A stretch of 64,000 nucleotides of DNA from Pseudomonas sp. MYb118 (GTDB lineage: Bacteria; Pseudomonadota; Gammaproteobacteria; Pseudomonadales; Pseudomonadaceae), in contig NZ_JBFRXN010000002.1 of NCBI RefSeq assembly GCF_040947875.1, positions 372,001-436,000 of the forward strand, given 5' to 3'. Positions within the stretch are counted from its first letter, which is position 1, and the number at the start of each line of letters is the position of its first letter. The notes below the pieces were generated by a model. That model saw only the letters and a program-made list of their open reading frames with translations, was not told the DNA's origin and ran no database searches. Shown here in pieces: positions 20,779-29,300 of this stretch. Made by a program: the position numbers and the translations under genes.

Positions 20779-21826
20779 CTGTGGGAGCGAGCCTGGCGAG
20801 TCGTCGCACCGTCGCGATGGTCGTCAACGATGACGCTGACTGTCTGAATACCCGCGGTGCCTGGGCCGCCATCGCGAGCAAGGCTCGCTCCCACAGGACG
20901 GCGCCGATCAACTGTAGGAGCGAGCATGCTCGCGATGGTCGTTAACGATGACGCGGGTTGTCTGGAGGCCCGCGGTGCCTGGGCTTTCATCGCGAGCAAG
21001 GCTCGCGCCCACAGGACGGCGCCGATCAAACTGTGGGAGCGAGCCTGCTCGCGATGGCCGTCAACGATGACGCTGGCTGTCTGAATGCCCGCGGTGCCTG
21101 GGCCTCCATCGCGAGCAAGGCTCGCTCCTACAGGACAGCGCCGATCAAACTGTAGGAGCGAGCCTTGCTCGCGATGGTCGTTAACGATGACGTGGGCTGT
21201 CTGAATGCCCGCGGTGCCTGGGCCTCCATCGCGAGCAAGGCTCGCTCCTACAGGGGAACGCGTTCCTTGTGGGAGCGGGCTTGCCCGCGATGGTTGTCAA
21301 CGATAACGCCGGCTGTCTGAATACCCGCGGTGCCTGGGCCTCCATCGCGAGCAAGGCTCGCGCCCACAGGACGGCGCCGATCAAACTGTGGGAGCGGGCT
21401 TGCTCGCGATGGTCGTCAACGATGACGTGGGCTGTCTGAATGCCCGCGGTGTCTGGGCCTCCATCGCGAGCAAGGCTCGCTCCCACAGGACGGCGCTGAT
21501 CCACTGTAGGAGCGAGCATGCTCGCGATGGTCGTTAACGATGACGTGGGCTGTCTGGAGGCCCGCGGTGTCTGGGACTCCATCGCGAGCAAGGCTCGCTC
21601 CTACAGGACGGCGCCGATCCATTGTGGGAGCGGGCTTGCTCGCGATGGTCGTCAACGATGACGCGGGTTGTCTGGAGGCCCGCGGTGTCTGGGCCTTCAT
21701 CGCGAGCAAGGCTCGCTCCTACAGGGGAACGCGTTCCTTGCTCGCGATGGTCGTTAACGATGACGCGGGTTGTCTGGAGGCCCGCGATGTCTGGGCCTCT
21801 ATCGCCAGCAAGCTGGCTCCTACAGG
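20779..21826. repeat. Large tandem BIME/REP array, about nine units
   Basis: Roughly nine direct repeats of 118-120 bp (the first about 131) fill this 1.05-kb gap between the convergent DUF58 and toxin operons. Each unit has a plus-oriented REP, a spacer with TCGTTAACGATGACG and GCCCGCGGTG, a minus-oriented REP and a linker with GGACGGCGCCGATC. Plus REPs begin near 20779, 20912, 21031, 21151, 21269, 21386, 21505 and 21623. The last unit (about 21738) lacks the left half of its plus REP. No gene is seen in it. Confidence 0.93.
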
Positions 21827-21850
21827 TACAGGTACAGGTACAGGTACAGG
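21821..21850. repeat. Hexanucleotide tandem repeat (TACAGG)5
   Basis: Five perfect copies of TACAGG follow the last REP and end two bases before the stop codon of the small toxin-operon gene. The unit matches the CTACAGG end of a REP, so it looks like slippage expansion of that end. Confidence 0.9.
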
Positions 21851-21852
21851 GC

Positions 21853-22374
21853 TCAGGGGTTGTACTCTTTGTTGTCGAGTTTGAGTTGTTTGACTCGAAG
21901 CGGCGGGATCAGTACGTCGCAGATGATCGCGGTGAGCCGCAGCCCGCCCGAGCCGCCGATGCTCGGGCCGTGCAGGGTGATGTCGAGGCTCTCGTCATCT
22001 TGTGCCATTTTCTCCAGATGCCGCTGCGGATACTTGTTCCACTCGGCGTTCGCGGGGATGCCGCTCAGGTCGATGATCGTTTCCAGGCTGGAGCTGGTGG
22101 TGACGACGATTCTGGACTCTTTGCCGTTGGCCAGGTTTTCGTACTGGCATCCCAGGCGGAACTTCACCTCCGGCCACTGGGCCACGGTAAAACGCGGCAC
22201 CGTCACCTTCTGGAGCACCTGCGCGCTGCCATTGAGCTGCATGTAGAATCCATACGTGTCGTCTATGTATACACCGGCAAAGCCGGTTCCATCATGTTTC
22301 CAGTCTGCCTCCCAGTTGGGTTCGAAATGGCTGGATTTCACCAGGTTGCGGCCCGGGATTTCTTCATCGCTCAT
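21853..22374 (-). CDS. Small protein of the Tc toxin operon, beta-sandwich/carbohydrate-binding-like
   Basis: A 173-residue protein with no signal peptide or membrane segment. The ATG at 22374 follows AGGTGA by seven bases, better than the upstream in-frame ATG. The N-terminal pattern NLVKSSHFEPNWEADW, then GFAGVYIDDTYGFYMQLNGS and VLQKVTVP, resembles galactose-binding-like or CBM jelly-roll domains. The conserved first strand, the Asn-x-Phe-Glu motif, the aromatic residues and the final V-Q-x-V strand all fit. It is the third gene behind the two TcA halves. Family assignment is inference. Possible roles are an accessory adhesin, a chaperone or a co-secreted effector. Confidence 0.75.
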   Translation of the reverse strand: MSDEEIPGRNLVKSSHFEPNWEADWKHDGTGFAGVYIDDTYGFYMQLNGSAQVLQKVTVPRFTVAQWPEVKFRLGCQYENLANGKESRIVVTTSSSLETIIDLSGIPANAEWNKYPQRHLEKMAQDDESLDITLHGPSIGGSGGLRLTAIICDVLIPPLRVKQLKLDNKEYNP

Positions 22375-22439
22375 GATGTGTTCACCTCGAATGGTCAAAC
22401 GTTCCCGGGGCGCCGGCGGCGTCCTCGGCATTCTGAAGA

Positions 22440-22465
22440 GCCGCCCCGATTTCCGTCGGGGCGGC
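22440..22465 (-). other. Intercistronic GC-rich stem-loop
   Basis: Perfect 10-bp arms GCCGCCCCGA (22440-22449) and TCGGGGCGGC (22456-22465) with a 6-base loop. They lie five bases after the TcA2 stop codon and before the small gene. No T-run follows on the minus strand, so it is not a typical terminator. Confidence 0.8.
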
Positions 22466-22470
22466 AGTCA

Positions 22471-25400
22471 TCAACCTTCCAGTTTTTCCAGCACCGCCGC
22501 TTTGTACGCCGGCCCACCCGATTTCGCCGTATAGCGCAGGTGCATGATCACGTCCGTCATGCTGTTAATGATCTTCTGCTGCTCCTCCGTATTCGAACGC
22601 GGGAATTCCAGGCGCCATGTGCTGACAGCCCCCGTGCCTTCGAAGGCGAAGTAACGCCCGTCGTCAGACATCGACATCTGGTGCATGCCGGCATCGTCCA
22701 CACCGCTGCTGATCGCAATCTGCTGGTTATTACGCAGGTTCAACACGACGTCCGGCGGCGGCAGTTCGTGACCTTCCTCGCGATACAGATAAGGCAGACT
22801 GTCGGGGTTGGGCTCCAGGGCCGTGACGCTGCGCAACTGCGTCAGTGTCGATTTCAAGTCGACATAAGCACCGAGCACTGCCGGCACCGACAGTGAGGCC
22901 ATGACGACCTGTCGGCAGTAATGGCCCGGGTAATCCTCGTCGAGCAGCCGCTGGGGAATCTCGAAATCCACCTTGCCCGCGATGAGCGCGGCGATCACAT
23001 CGGGCCACTCGGTCTCGGGCCCGAACACGCCCCGTTCGAACAATCGGCGCAGGGAAATGGTTTTGGTCAATTCCAACCGCCGTTCATTGCGCTCCAGGTG
23101 AATACGCTCCATGCGGGTCAGGTAGCCCTGCAGAATTTCCCCGGAACCTAGGCCATGCAGCCTGTCCTGCCATGCTCCGCCTTGAATCACATTCAACCTG
23201 TAATCGCCCAGCTCGTACTGCAAGCTGGACTCCGCCATCATGCACATCGCGAAAACGGTGTCGTAGGCCTGGAAGAACAGGGTGGACATCTGGCCGAGCA
23301 AATGACGGTAGAGCTCGCGATTGGTCGAGCGGGTCTTGTAGAAGCTCAATACCGCTTCGGCCTGGGCATGGGCCCTGCGAGTTTGCGCCAGACTGGCGGT
23401 GGCGCCGGTGAGCGAGTGCTGCATGGCCAGGATTTGCTGGTCAAGAACCAGCATTTCGCTCTTGGCCTGCTGTGACGCGAATCTCCATTCCAGTGAGCGC
23501 CGTTCGTAGAAAGCGGTTTTGTGCATTGACTCGGCATCCAAGGCATACGCCTCGGCAACCAGGTTGGTAACGGCACCGGCCGCTGCTGTTAAAGAACTGA
23601 ACTTCCAGCCACCGCTACTCATACCAAACATGTTCGGTGCGGCATCCAACACCCCCGCAACAAGATGCGCTATTCGAATCTTGTGTTGAACGCCTTTGAT
23701 ATCCAATACCTTGTCGTCCGCTTTTATCTCCTTTGCGACCAGCCTGCTCTCATCGAGCCCCTGGTAATACTTCGCCCGGTCCTCCACCACCCTTTTGCTT
23801 TCTTCCAGCCCCTTCAGAGAGGCCTGGATCTGTTTGATTGCTTCGCCCTGAATGTCGATGGCAAACGCTGACATTTCAGCGCCATGGACCTGACTCAGTT
23901 CTTCGTACTCCGTGCGATCACCAGCCTCCATCAACAGCCGCACTTCTCTGCCGTAGTTCATCAACATCTGCACCGCGTTTTGTGCGATGGCCAGGAGCGG
24001 GCGGAACCGATAATGCGGGATGGCCTTCCAGCCGCCAGCGTTACGCAGGGCCCCCCATGAACCACCGGCCTGTGCCAGCATCAACTGACGTACATCGGTC
24101 GGAGGTGCATACAGATCCAGACTCATCTCCTTGCCGTCGATCGTCAGATTGTGCCGCATGTTGAACAGGCACTCGTTGATGTACTTCCAGAAATTCAGCA
24201 CCTCATCGTTGGCGAAGGGACGGAAGACATCCAGTTTCAGAACCGTGTAATCGGCCGTGCCTGTGATCCGCGGTGGCAGGTCCCAAATGTTGACCGCCAA
24301 CGCAGCGGCATAGGATTCCAGTGAAGAGACGGTCTGGGCCTTGGTCTCGAGAATCTCATTGACGGATCGCGGCACCCAATGGTCCATGGCCTTCCCGGTC
24401 GGCTCCGGGCCCATCAACGCCAGGGCACGCATGTATTGCAGTTTGGCTGCAGCCAGGCTGTCGCGAGTCAGCTGGCGGTACAACGAGTCGGCATGAGCGA
24501 GGATGCAGCGCACGTAATTGATGAACACGGCCTTGCGATAGTGAATGCGATCCGCAAGGGCGATGGCGTCCGGGTCTACCAGATTCTTGGATTCGAAATG
24601 GGAAGTGCCGTCTTCCAGCAACGGACGGCACAACCAATGCTTGGCTATCGGATCGTCTTCACCCTCCCGCGGGGTGCGGATATGCGGGTTGAAGAGGTAG
24701 TGAAACCAGCGCTGCGAATCCAGGTATTTGCCCTCATCACGCAACCGGCACGCAATCAGGAACACCATATGAAAAAACAACTCCCAGTAAAATAGTCCGT
24801 GAGCACTGTTGAAGTCGATGGGCGCCCATGGGGTAGGTGAACCGTCCGGTGGAGGCTCCAGGGTATTCTGGGTGGCAAGGGACAGAAGTTCATCTACCGA
24901 TACGGCGGCGCTGGCCACCAGGCGAGGACCAAACAGCGAATTGAGGCGTATCCACGGAACACCCGGAATTCCCAGTATGCGCATGTCCAGAAATTGAGCG
25001 CCTGACGCCTCCTCTCTGATCATCGGTGTATCTTCAGCGATGTCGTGGTCGGTAAAGTTGTACTGCAATGTCATCGGATTGGAGAAGTAGCTGTCCAGAA
25101 GGACATTCAGCGTATGGAAGTGCGGCTCTATGGGCGTGAACAGTTTATCGGTGGCGGCATAAAATATTTGCAGCGTCCCACCCTCCTTGGGGTCTTGAGC
25201 GGCAAAGGCCAACTGCAGCTGCGGATCAGCTTCGTCATCGACAAACGTTGTCACCACCAGCTGCGTAAGTTCGCCGGTCCGGTAATTCATCTTGCCCTTT
25301 TTCAGACTCAGGGGCATGGACCATGATCCGCTCCCGTCAAGGTAGGCGACTTTAATTTCGTACAACCAGCCCCCAGGTATTGTGATCGTGACATCACCGA

Positions 25401-26205
25401 CTACTTGGGTTTGCTCCTCGCGCTCATCGCCCTCGACCACAACCACCATCAAGCGGTTGGCGAAAAACACCGGCCGGATCCCGAGCAGAATTCTGGCTTG
25501 GGGAATCGCGATTTCACTCCAGTCGCTCCAGGCAGTTGGAGGAAGAAACGTGCTGCTTTCGTTCAACTCTACTTCGGCCTTGCGCCAGTAATGATTGAAA
25601 GGCGGAACCCGTTGCTGGCCAATCAGATAGTAATCAGCATTGGAGAAATTTTTGCCTTTGGCAGGATCGTTGGTGTAAGTGCTGTTGATGTACCCAGCTT
25701 TCAGCGAGAGGTTGCATATCAATTCGAACTGCGTCAGGTGTTGGTGCAACGCTTTTTGTACATAGCGGTCTTCCACGCCGCCTTGGCTGAAGTTGGTTAC
25801 CAGTTCCTCGAACGGGGCTGTCTTTCCTAGACGCAACATCGGGTCTATGTAGTTTTCCGGGTTCTGTTTCAACTTCTCGAAACCGGCCCAATTGCCGATG
25901 TTGCTGTTGCAGATATGCCAGGCATCCAGCTCATCCTTGCCGAACTCCTGATTATGACCGGGCTCCATGCTGTGATAGACCGCATTCAGATACTGCTGAA
26001 CCGCGGCAATCGCTTCGGCCAGGGCCGATGACTCCGGTTGCTGGCCGATTTGCGAGTCCAGCAACAGGTAGGCATACAGGTCCTCGGGCGAGGAAAGGTC
26101 CAGTGGCTTGGTCGCCTCCATATTCGGCGCCATGTGCCCCAGAAAGTAATCGGCCAGGGCCGAGCAACGCAGTTCCTGCAATGTACCAATGACGGTAGTG
26201 TCCAC
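22471..26205 (-). CDS. Tc toxin subunit A, C-terminal half (TcaB/TccB-like)
   Basis: A 1244-residue protein covering the neuraminidase-like, pore-forming and TcB-binding parts of a Tc toxin A subunit. Near residues 465-520 is FNSAHGLFYWELFFHMVFL and QRWFHYLFNPH, a family hallmark. A long helical region (about 740-1060) with MFGMSSGGWKFSSLTAAAGA forms the channel. The C-terminus (LPYLYREEGHELPPPDVV to MTDVIMHLRYTAKSGG) is the TcB-binding domain. I chose the GTG at 26205 because AGGGG lies eight bases upstream and VDTTVIGTLQELRCSALADY is the conserved beginning. The frame remains open to 26325, where it would overlap TcA1. A gap of 106 bases then follows TcA1. Confidence 0.93.
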   Translation of the reverse strand: MDTTVIGTLQELRCSALADYFLGHMAPNMEATKPLDLSSPEDLYAYLLLDSQIGQQPESSALAEAIAAVQQYLNAVYHSMEPGHNQEFGKDELDAWHICNSNIGNWAGFEKLKQNPENYIDPMLRLGKTAPFEELVTNFSQGGVEDRYVQKALHQHLTQFELICNLSLKAGYINSTYTNDPAKGKNFSNADYYLIGQQRVPPFNHYWRKAEVELNESSTFLPPTAWSDWSEIAIPQARILLGIRPVFFANRLMVVVVEGDEREEQTQVVGDVTITIPGGWLYEIKVAYLDGSGSWSMPLSLKKGKMNYRTGELTQLVVTTFVDDEADPQLQLAFAAQDPKEGGTLQIFYAATDKLFTPIEPHFHTLNVLLDSYFSNPMTLQYNFTDHDIAEDTPMIREEASGAQFLDMRILGIPGVPWIRLNSLFGPRLVASAAVSVDELLSLATQNTLEPPPDGSPTPWAPIDFNSAHGLFYWELFFHMVFLIACRLRDEGKYLDSQRWFHYLFNPHIRTPREGEDDPIAKHWLCRPLLEDGTSHFESKNLVDPDAIALADRIHYRKAVFINYVRCILAHADSLYRQLTRDSLAAAKLQYMRALALMGPEPTGKAMDHWVPRSVNEILETKAQTVSSLESYAAALAVNIWDLPPRITGTADYTVLKLDVFRPFANDEVLNFWKYINECLFNMRHNLTIDGKEMSLDLYAPPTDVRQLMLAQAGGSWGALRNAGGWKAIPHYRFRPLLAIAQNAVQMLMNYGREVRLLMEAGDRTEYEELSQVHGAEMSAFAIDIQGEAIKQIQASLKGLEESKRVVEDRAKYYQGLDESRLVAKEIKADDKVLDIKGVQHKIRIAHLVAGVLDAAPNMFGMSSGGWKFSSLTAAAGAVTNLVAEAYALDAESMHKTAFYERRSLEWRFASQQAKSEMLVLDQQILAMQHSLTGATASLAQTRRAHAQAEAVLSFYKTRSTNRELYRHLLGQMSTLFFQAYDTVFAMCMMAESSLQYELGDYRLNVIQGGAWQDRLHGLGSGEILQGYLTRMERIHLERNERRLELTKTISLRRLFERGVFGPETEWPDVIAALIAGKVDFEIPQRLLDEDYPGHYCRQVVMASLSVPAVLGAYVDLKSTLTQLRSVTALEPNPDSLPYLYREEGHELPPPDVVLNLRNNQQIAISSGVDDAGMHQMSMSDDGRYFAFEGTGAVSTWRLEFPRSNTEEQQKIINSMTDVIMHLRYTAKSGGPAYKAAVLEKLEG

Positions 26206-26311
26206 TTTTATAACCCCTGGAATGCGGTGTGCATCCGGCAGTGACTCGAGACGAACAGCTGACGCCTGCGGACGAGCCTGTTGATCAGACTCGTCCGGCA
26301 ACCTCAGGCGT

Positions 26312-29300
26312 CTAACCTCTGGCAATCAATTCCAACTCAATGTTTTCTGGCATCCAGGGCGAAATCAGCGTGTTATTCATGTAAAAGCCCGCACCGCACC
26401 TGTAGGGTCCTGGTCCCCACTCGGGCTTGAACTGGACTCGCCAACGCCCGTCCGCATTGACCATGCCCTGCGCATAAATCGTTCCCGCTGCTCCCGTCCG
26501 GACTATTCTCACTTCCACGCCGGGCAGGCCGATCCCTTCAAGCCAGGACTGGACATACACTTTGCTGCCCGAGAGCGGTTTGAGAATGACCGGATGCGCG
26601 GCATAGTCAGGCACCACCGTCACCTGCACAGGCGCCGCCGAAGATTCGGTCGCATCAATGTTGCGCTGCGTCACCACGAACGTATGCGGCCCCGGTGACA
26701 GCTTCTCGGCTAACCTCACGGCCCACTTGCCATCGTCGCCCACGCTGGTCCTGGCCAATACCGCGCCGGCGCCGCCGTAGATGATGATCTGCGCCGACCG
26801 AGTGCCCGTGCCGTGCAGCAAGGGTTGAACCTCGACGTTCGGGGCACCATTGACCGGAGACAGCAGCGCCGGTGCCGGCGTCCCCAGACGGGCGTCCAGG
26901 GCCAGGCGCTGGCTGAATCGGTCGCAGGAGAAGATCAGCCTGAACGTGCCATTGCGCAGGTCCCGACAGTTGATGCGCCACTGCAGGCGGGTCTGCGCGC
27001 CGATGGCGACGACGGCCCCTTCCCGTGGTTCGATGTCCATGCCCAGGGCCTTCGCCGACAACGCCCCCTCGAACGCCAGCATGCCGAGCGCGCCCGTGAG
27101 GTCCATGCCCGTAGGCATCTTGATGGTGAGGATGTAATCCCGGCCACGGATAAACTCCAGCGGTGCACTGGCAGACGTCTGGCCGACCACGGCCCCGGCA
27201 GGCGCCTCGACCAATTCCCACTCCCAGGCAATGGCCGGAACCACCTTGACGTTGAACGTGCGTTTTTCCGCCGCGACGGTCTTGCGATCGGCCGTCACCA
27301 CGTAATCACCGACGGCCTCGCCCACGAACGCATACGAGGATTGCCCGTCACTGCCGGTCGGGATATTGACCGGCGTCGAAGCCGGACCGGGCCCCGTATA
27401 GCTCCACAACACGTCACAATTGGGCACCGGCGGCGACTGGTTGTTGTTCGCCTGCCGGACCGTGACGAACAACAGGTGGGGAGTGCCCACCCCGGGAAAT
27501 TCCGGCCGCACCGATTGCCCATGGATCACCGCCGTCGGCGCGACGTCTACCTCGATCTGCTGCTCGTCCATGATGACCTTGGCGGTGTAGGCCTGCTTGC
27601 CGGCGGCCGGCGCCGCTACGGTGAACTCGGCGATGCCGTCCTGGTTGGTGGTGGCCGTACCGATCGGGGTCGTACCGGCCCCGGCATACAGCTTGACCTC
27701 CACATCCGGCGCCGGCGTTTTGTCCAGGCGCACTACATGGCAGTGAAGCAGCAGCGGTTGCTCGACCAGCGCGACCGAAGCCACCTGCAGGCGGGTGATC
27801 GAGGGGCTGTCGATAAAGTCGATGTTGGTGATGACCCTGGCGTCCTTACTGGCGTATGTGGCCACCAGGATCGCGTCACTGATGGGCGCCATACTGGTGA
27901 CGAGGGTTCTGGCAATGCCGTTTTCATCGGTTGTCGTGCTGGGCGGTGTGGCGGTGAGCCCATCGCCGGTAAAGGTCACGGTGCGTCCGATACCCGGGTT
28001 CTCGTAGTGGTCCATCAGAATCACGTGGACCGGGAAGCTTTCCTTGCCGCCGGCAAGGAATTGTTCGTCAGGGCGAGGGTTCTGCGTGCCTCCGGGGGTG
28101 AAGCCCAGGGTCAGTTCATCGCTTGCGACAAAGATCTTCGGCCCAACAGCTTTCATATCCAGACCATAGCGGGCCGTGACCAGCACCTCGCCCTGCCATT
28201 TGGAAACCTCGGGCTGGAAGTGCACCACGGCACGTCCGTCGTTGTCGGTGGTGGAGCGCTCTTGCAGCAGACCCGGCTGGTCCGCCTCCCAGGTGATGGT
28301 GATGTTCGACATGGGTTTGCCCGCCAGGTCGCGTATCCACACCTCGATCAGGGCCACCTGGCCTTTCACGTTGGCGATCAGGGTGTCGTTGATGCACCGG
28401 ATTTCGTGGGTCACGCTCTGGCCGACCTCGCCGACCTCCTGGATTTGCCCCTCGAATGCGGCGCCGGACAGCACTTCCATGACGCGCTCCGCGGCGGTGC
28501 GGTAAGCGTCCTTGTCACTGTTGGGGGTGAGCAGGCCCAGTTGAATCAGAGCCTTGGCATCCAGCTTGCTCCGGGTCGCCAACTCACGAATGTGCAGCAG
28601 CGTGTCGATATCGTCGGTATCGCGGATCACCAGCTTGCCCAGATAGAGGATGCACTCGATGACTTCCCGCACGCCCCAGTTCAAGACGTGCGCCAGTTGG
28701 GTCGCGGCGGAGTCGCGGATCAACCGCTCATCTTCAGGCGTGAGGACCAGCGGCAGGCTGTTGACCATTCTCAGGTAGTTGAGGAGTTTTTCCGCCGGTT
28801 GCCCCGTGTGCTTCACTGCCCGCTGAACCTGGGTCAGTTTGTACAGCGTTGCCAGGTTGAGGCTCTGGGCATCCTGCAGGCCGAACCATTCGAAGTTCCT
28901 CGCGGTGGTCAGGGTTGCCAGCATGGCCGAAGTCAGCGCCAGTTTGCGCGCCACTTCGGCGCGCCGGGCCAGGTGCCCGAGCAGGTTGAGCACCCGGTCT
29001 CCGGGGTTGATCCTGTCGGTGGGCAGCTTCACTTCCTCGAGCGCGCGCACGGTTTCCTTGAGCAGCACATAGACGCTGCCGGTGTCGACCCATTTGAGCA
29101 GCGGCAGCACCAGGTCCTGGGCGCACTTCAACATCGTCGCCAGGCTTTCCACGACCACGGCGATTTGCGCATCACGCGTCTGCAACACCGCCGCGACCAG
29201 GACCGTACGCACCCGCTCCTCATCGCTGGCGGAAATACCGGCCTGCGCCATCGCCGCTTCAACTTCGGCGACCACCCGTGTGTAATCGCTCTCGTCGTTG

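Noticed and set aside
20779..21826. Regular direct repeats resembling a CRISPR array
   Set aside because: The spacers are as conserved as the palindromes, the units are about 119 bp and no cas genes are nearby; it is a BIME array.
22440..22465. Hairpin as intrinsic terminator of TcA2
   Set aside because: No T-run follows on the minus strand, and the small gene continues with its own ribosome-binding site.
26206..26325. N-terminal extension of the TcA2 gene to 26325
   Set aside because: It would overlap the TcA1 stop and lacks a ribosome-binding site, whereas the GTG at 26205 has AGGGG at ideal spacing and starts the conserved sequence.
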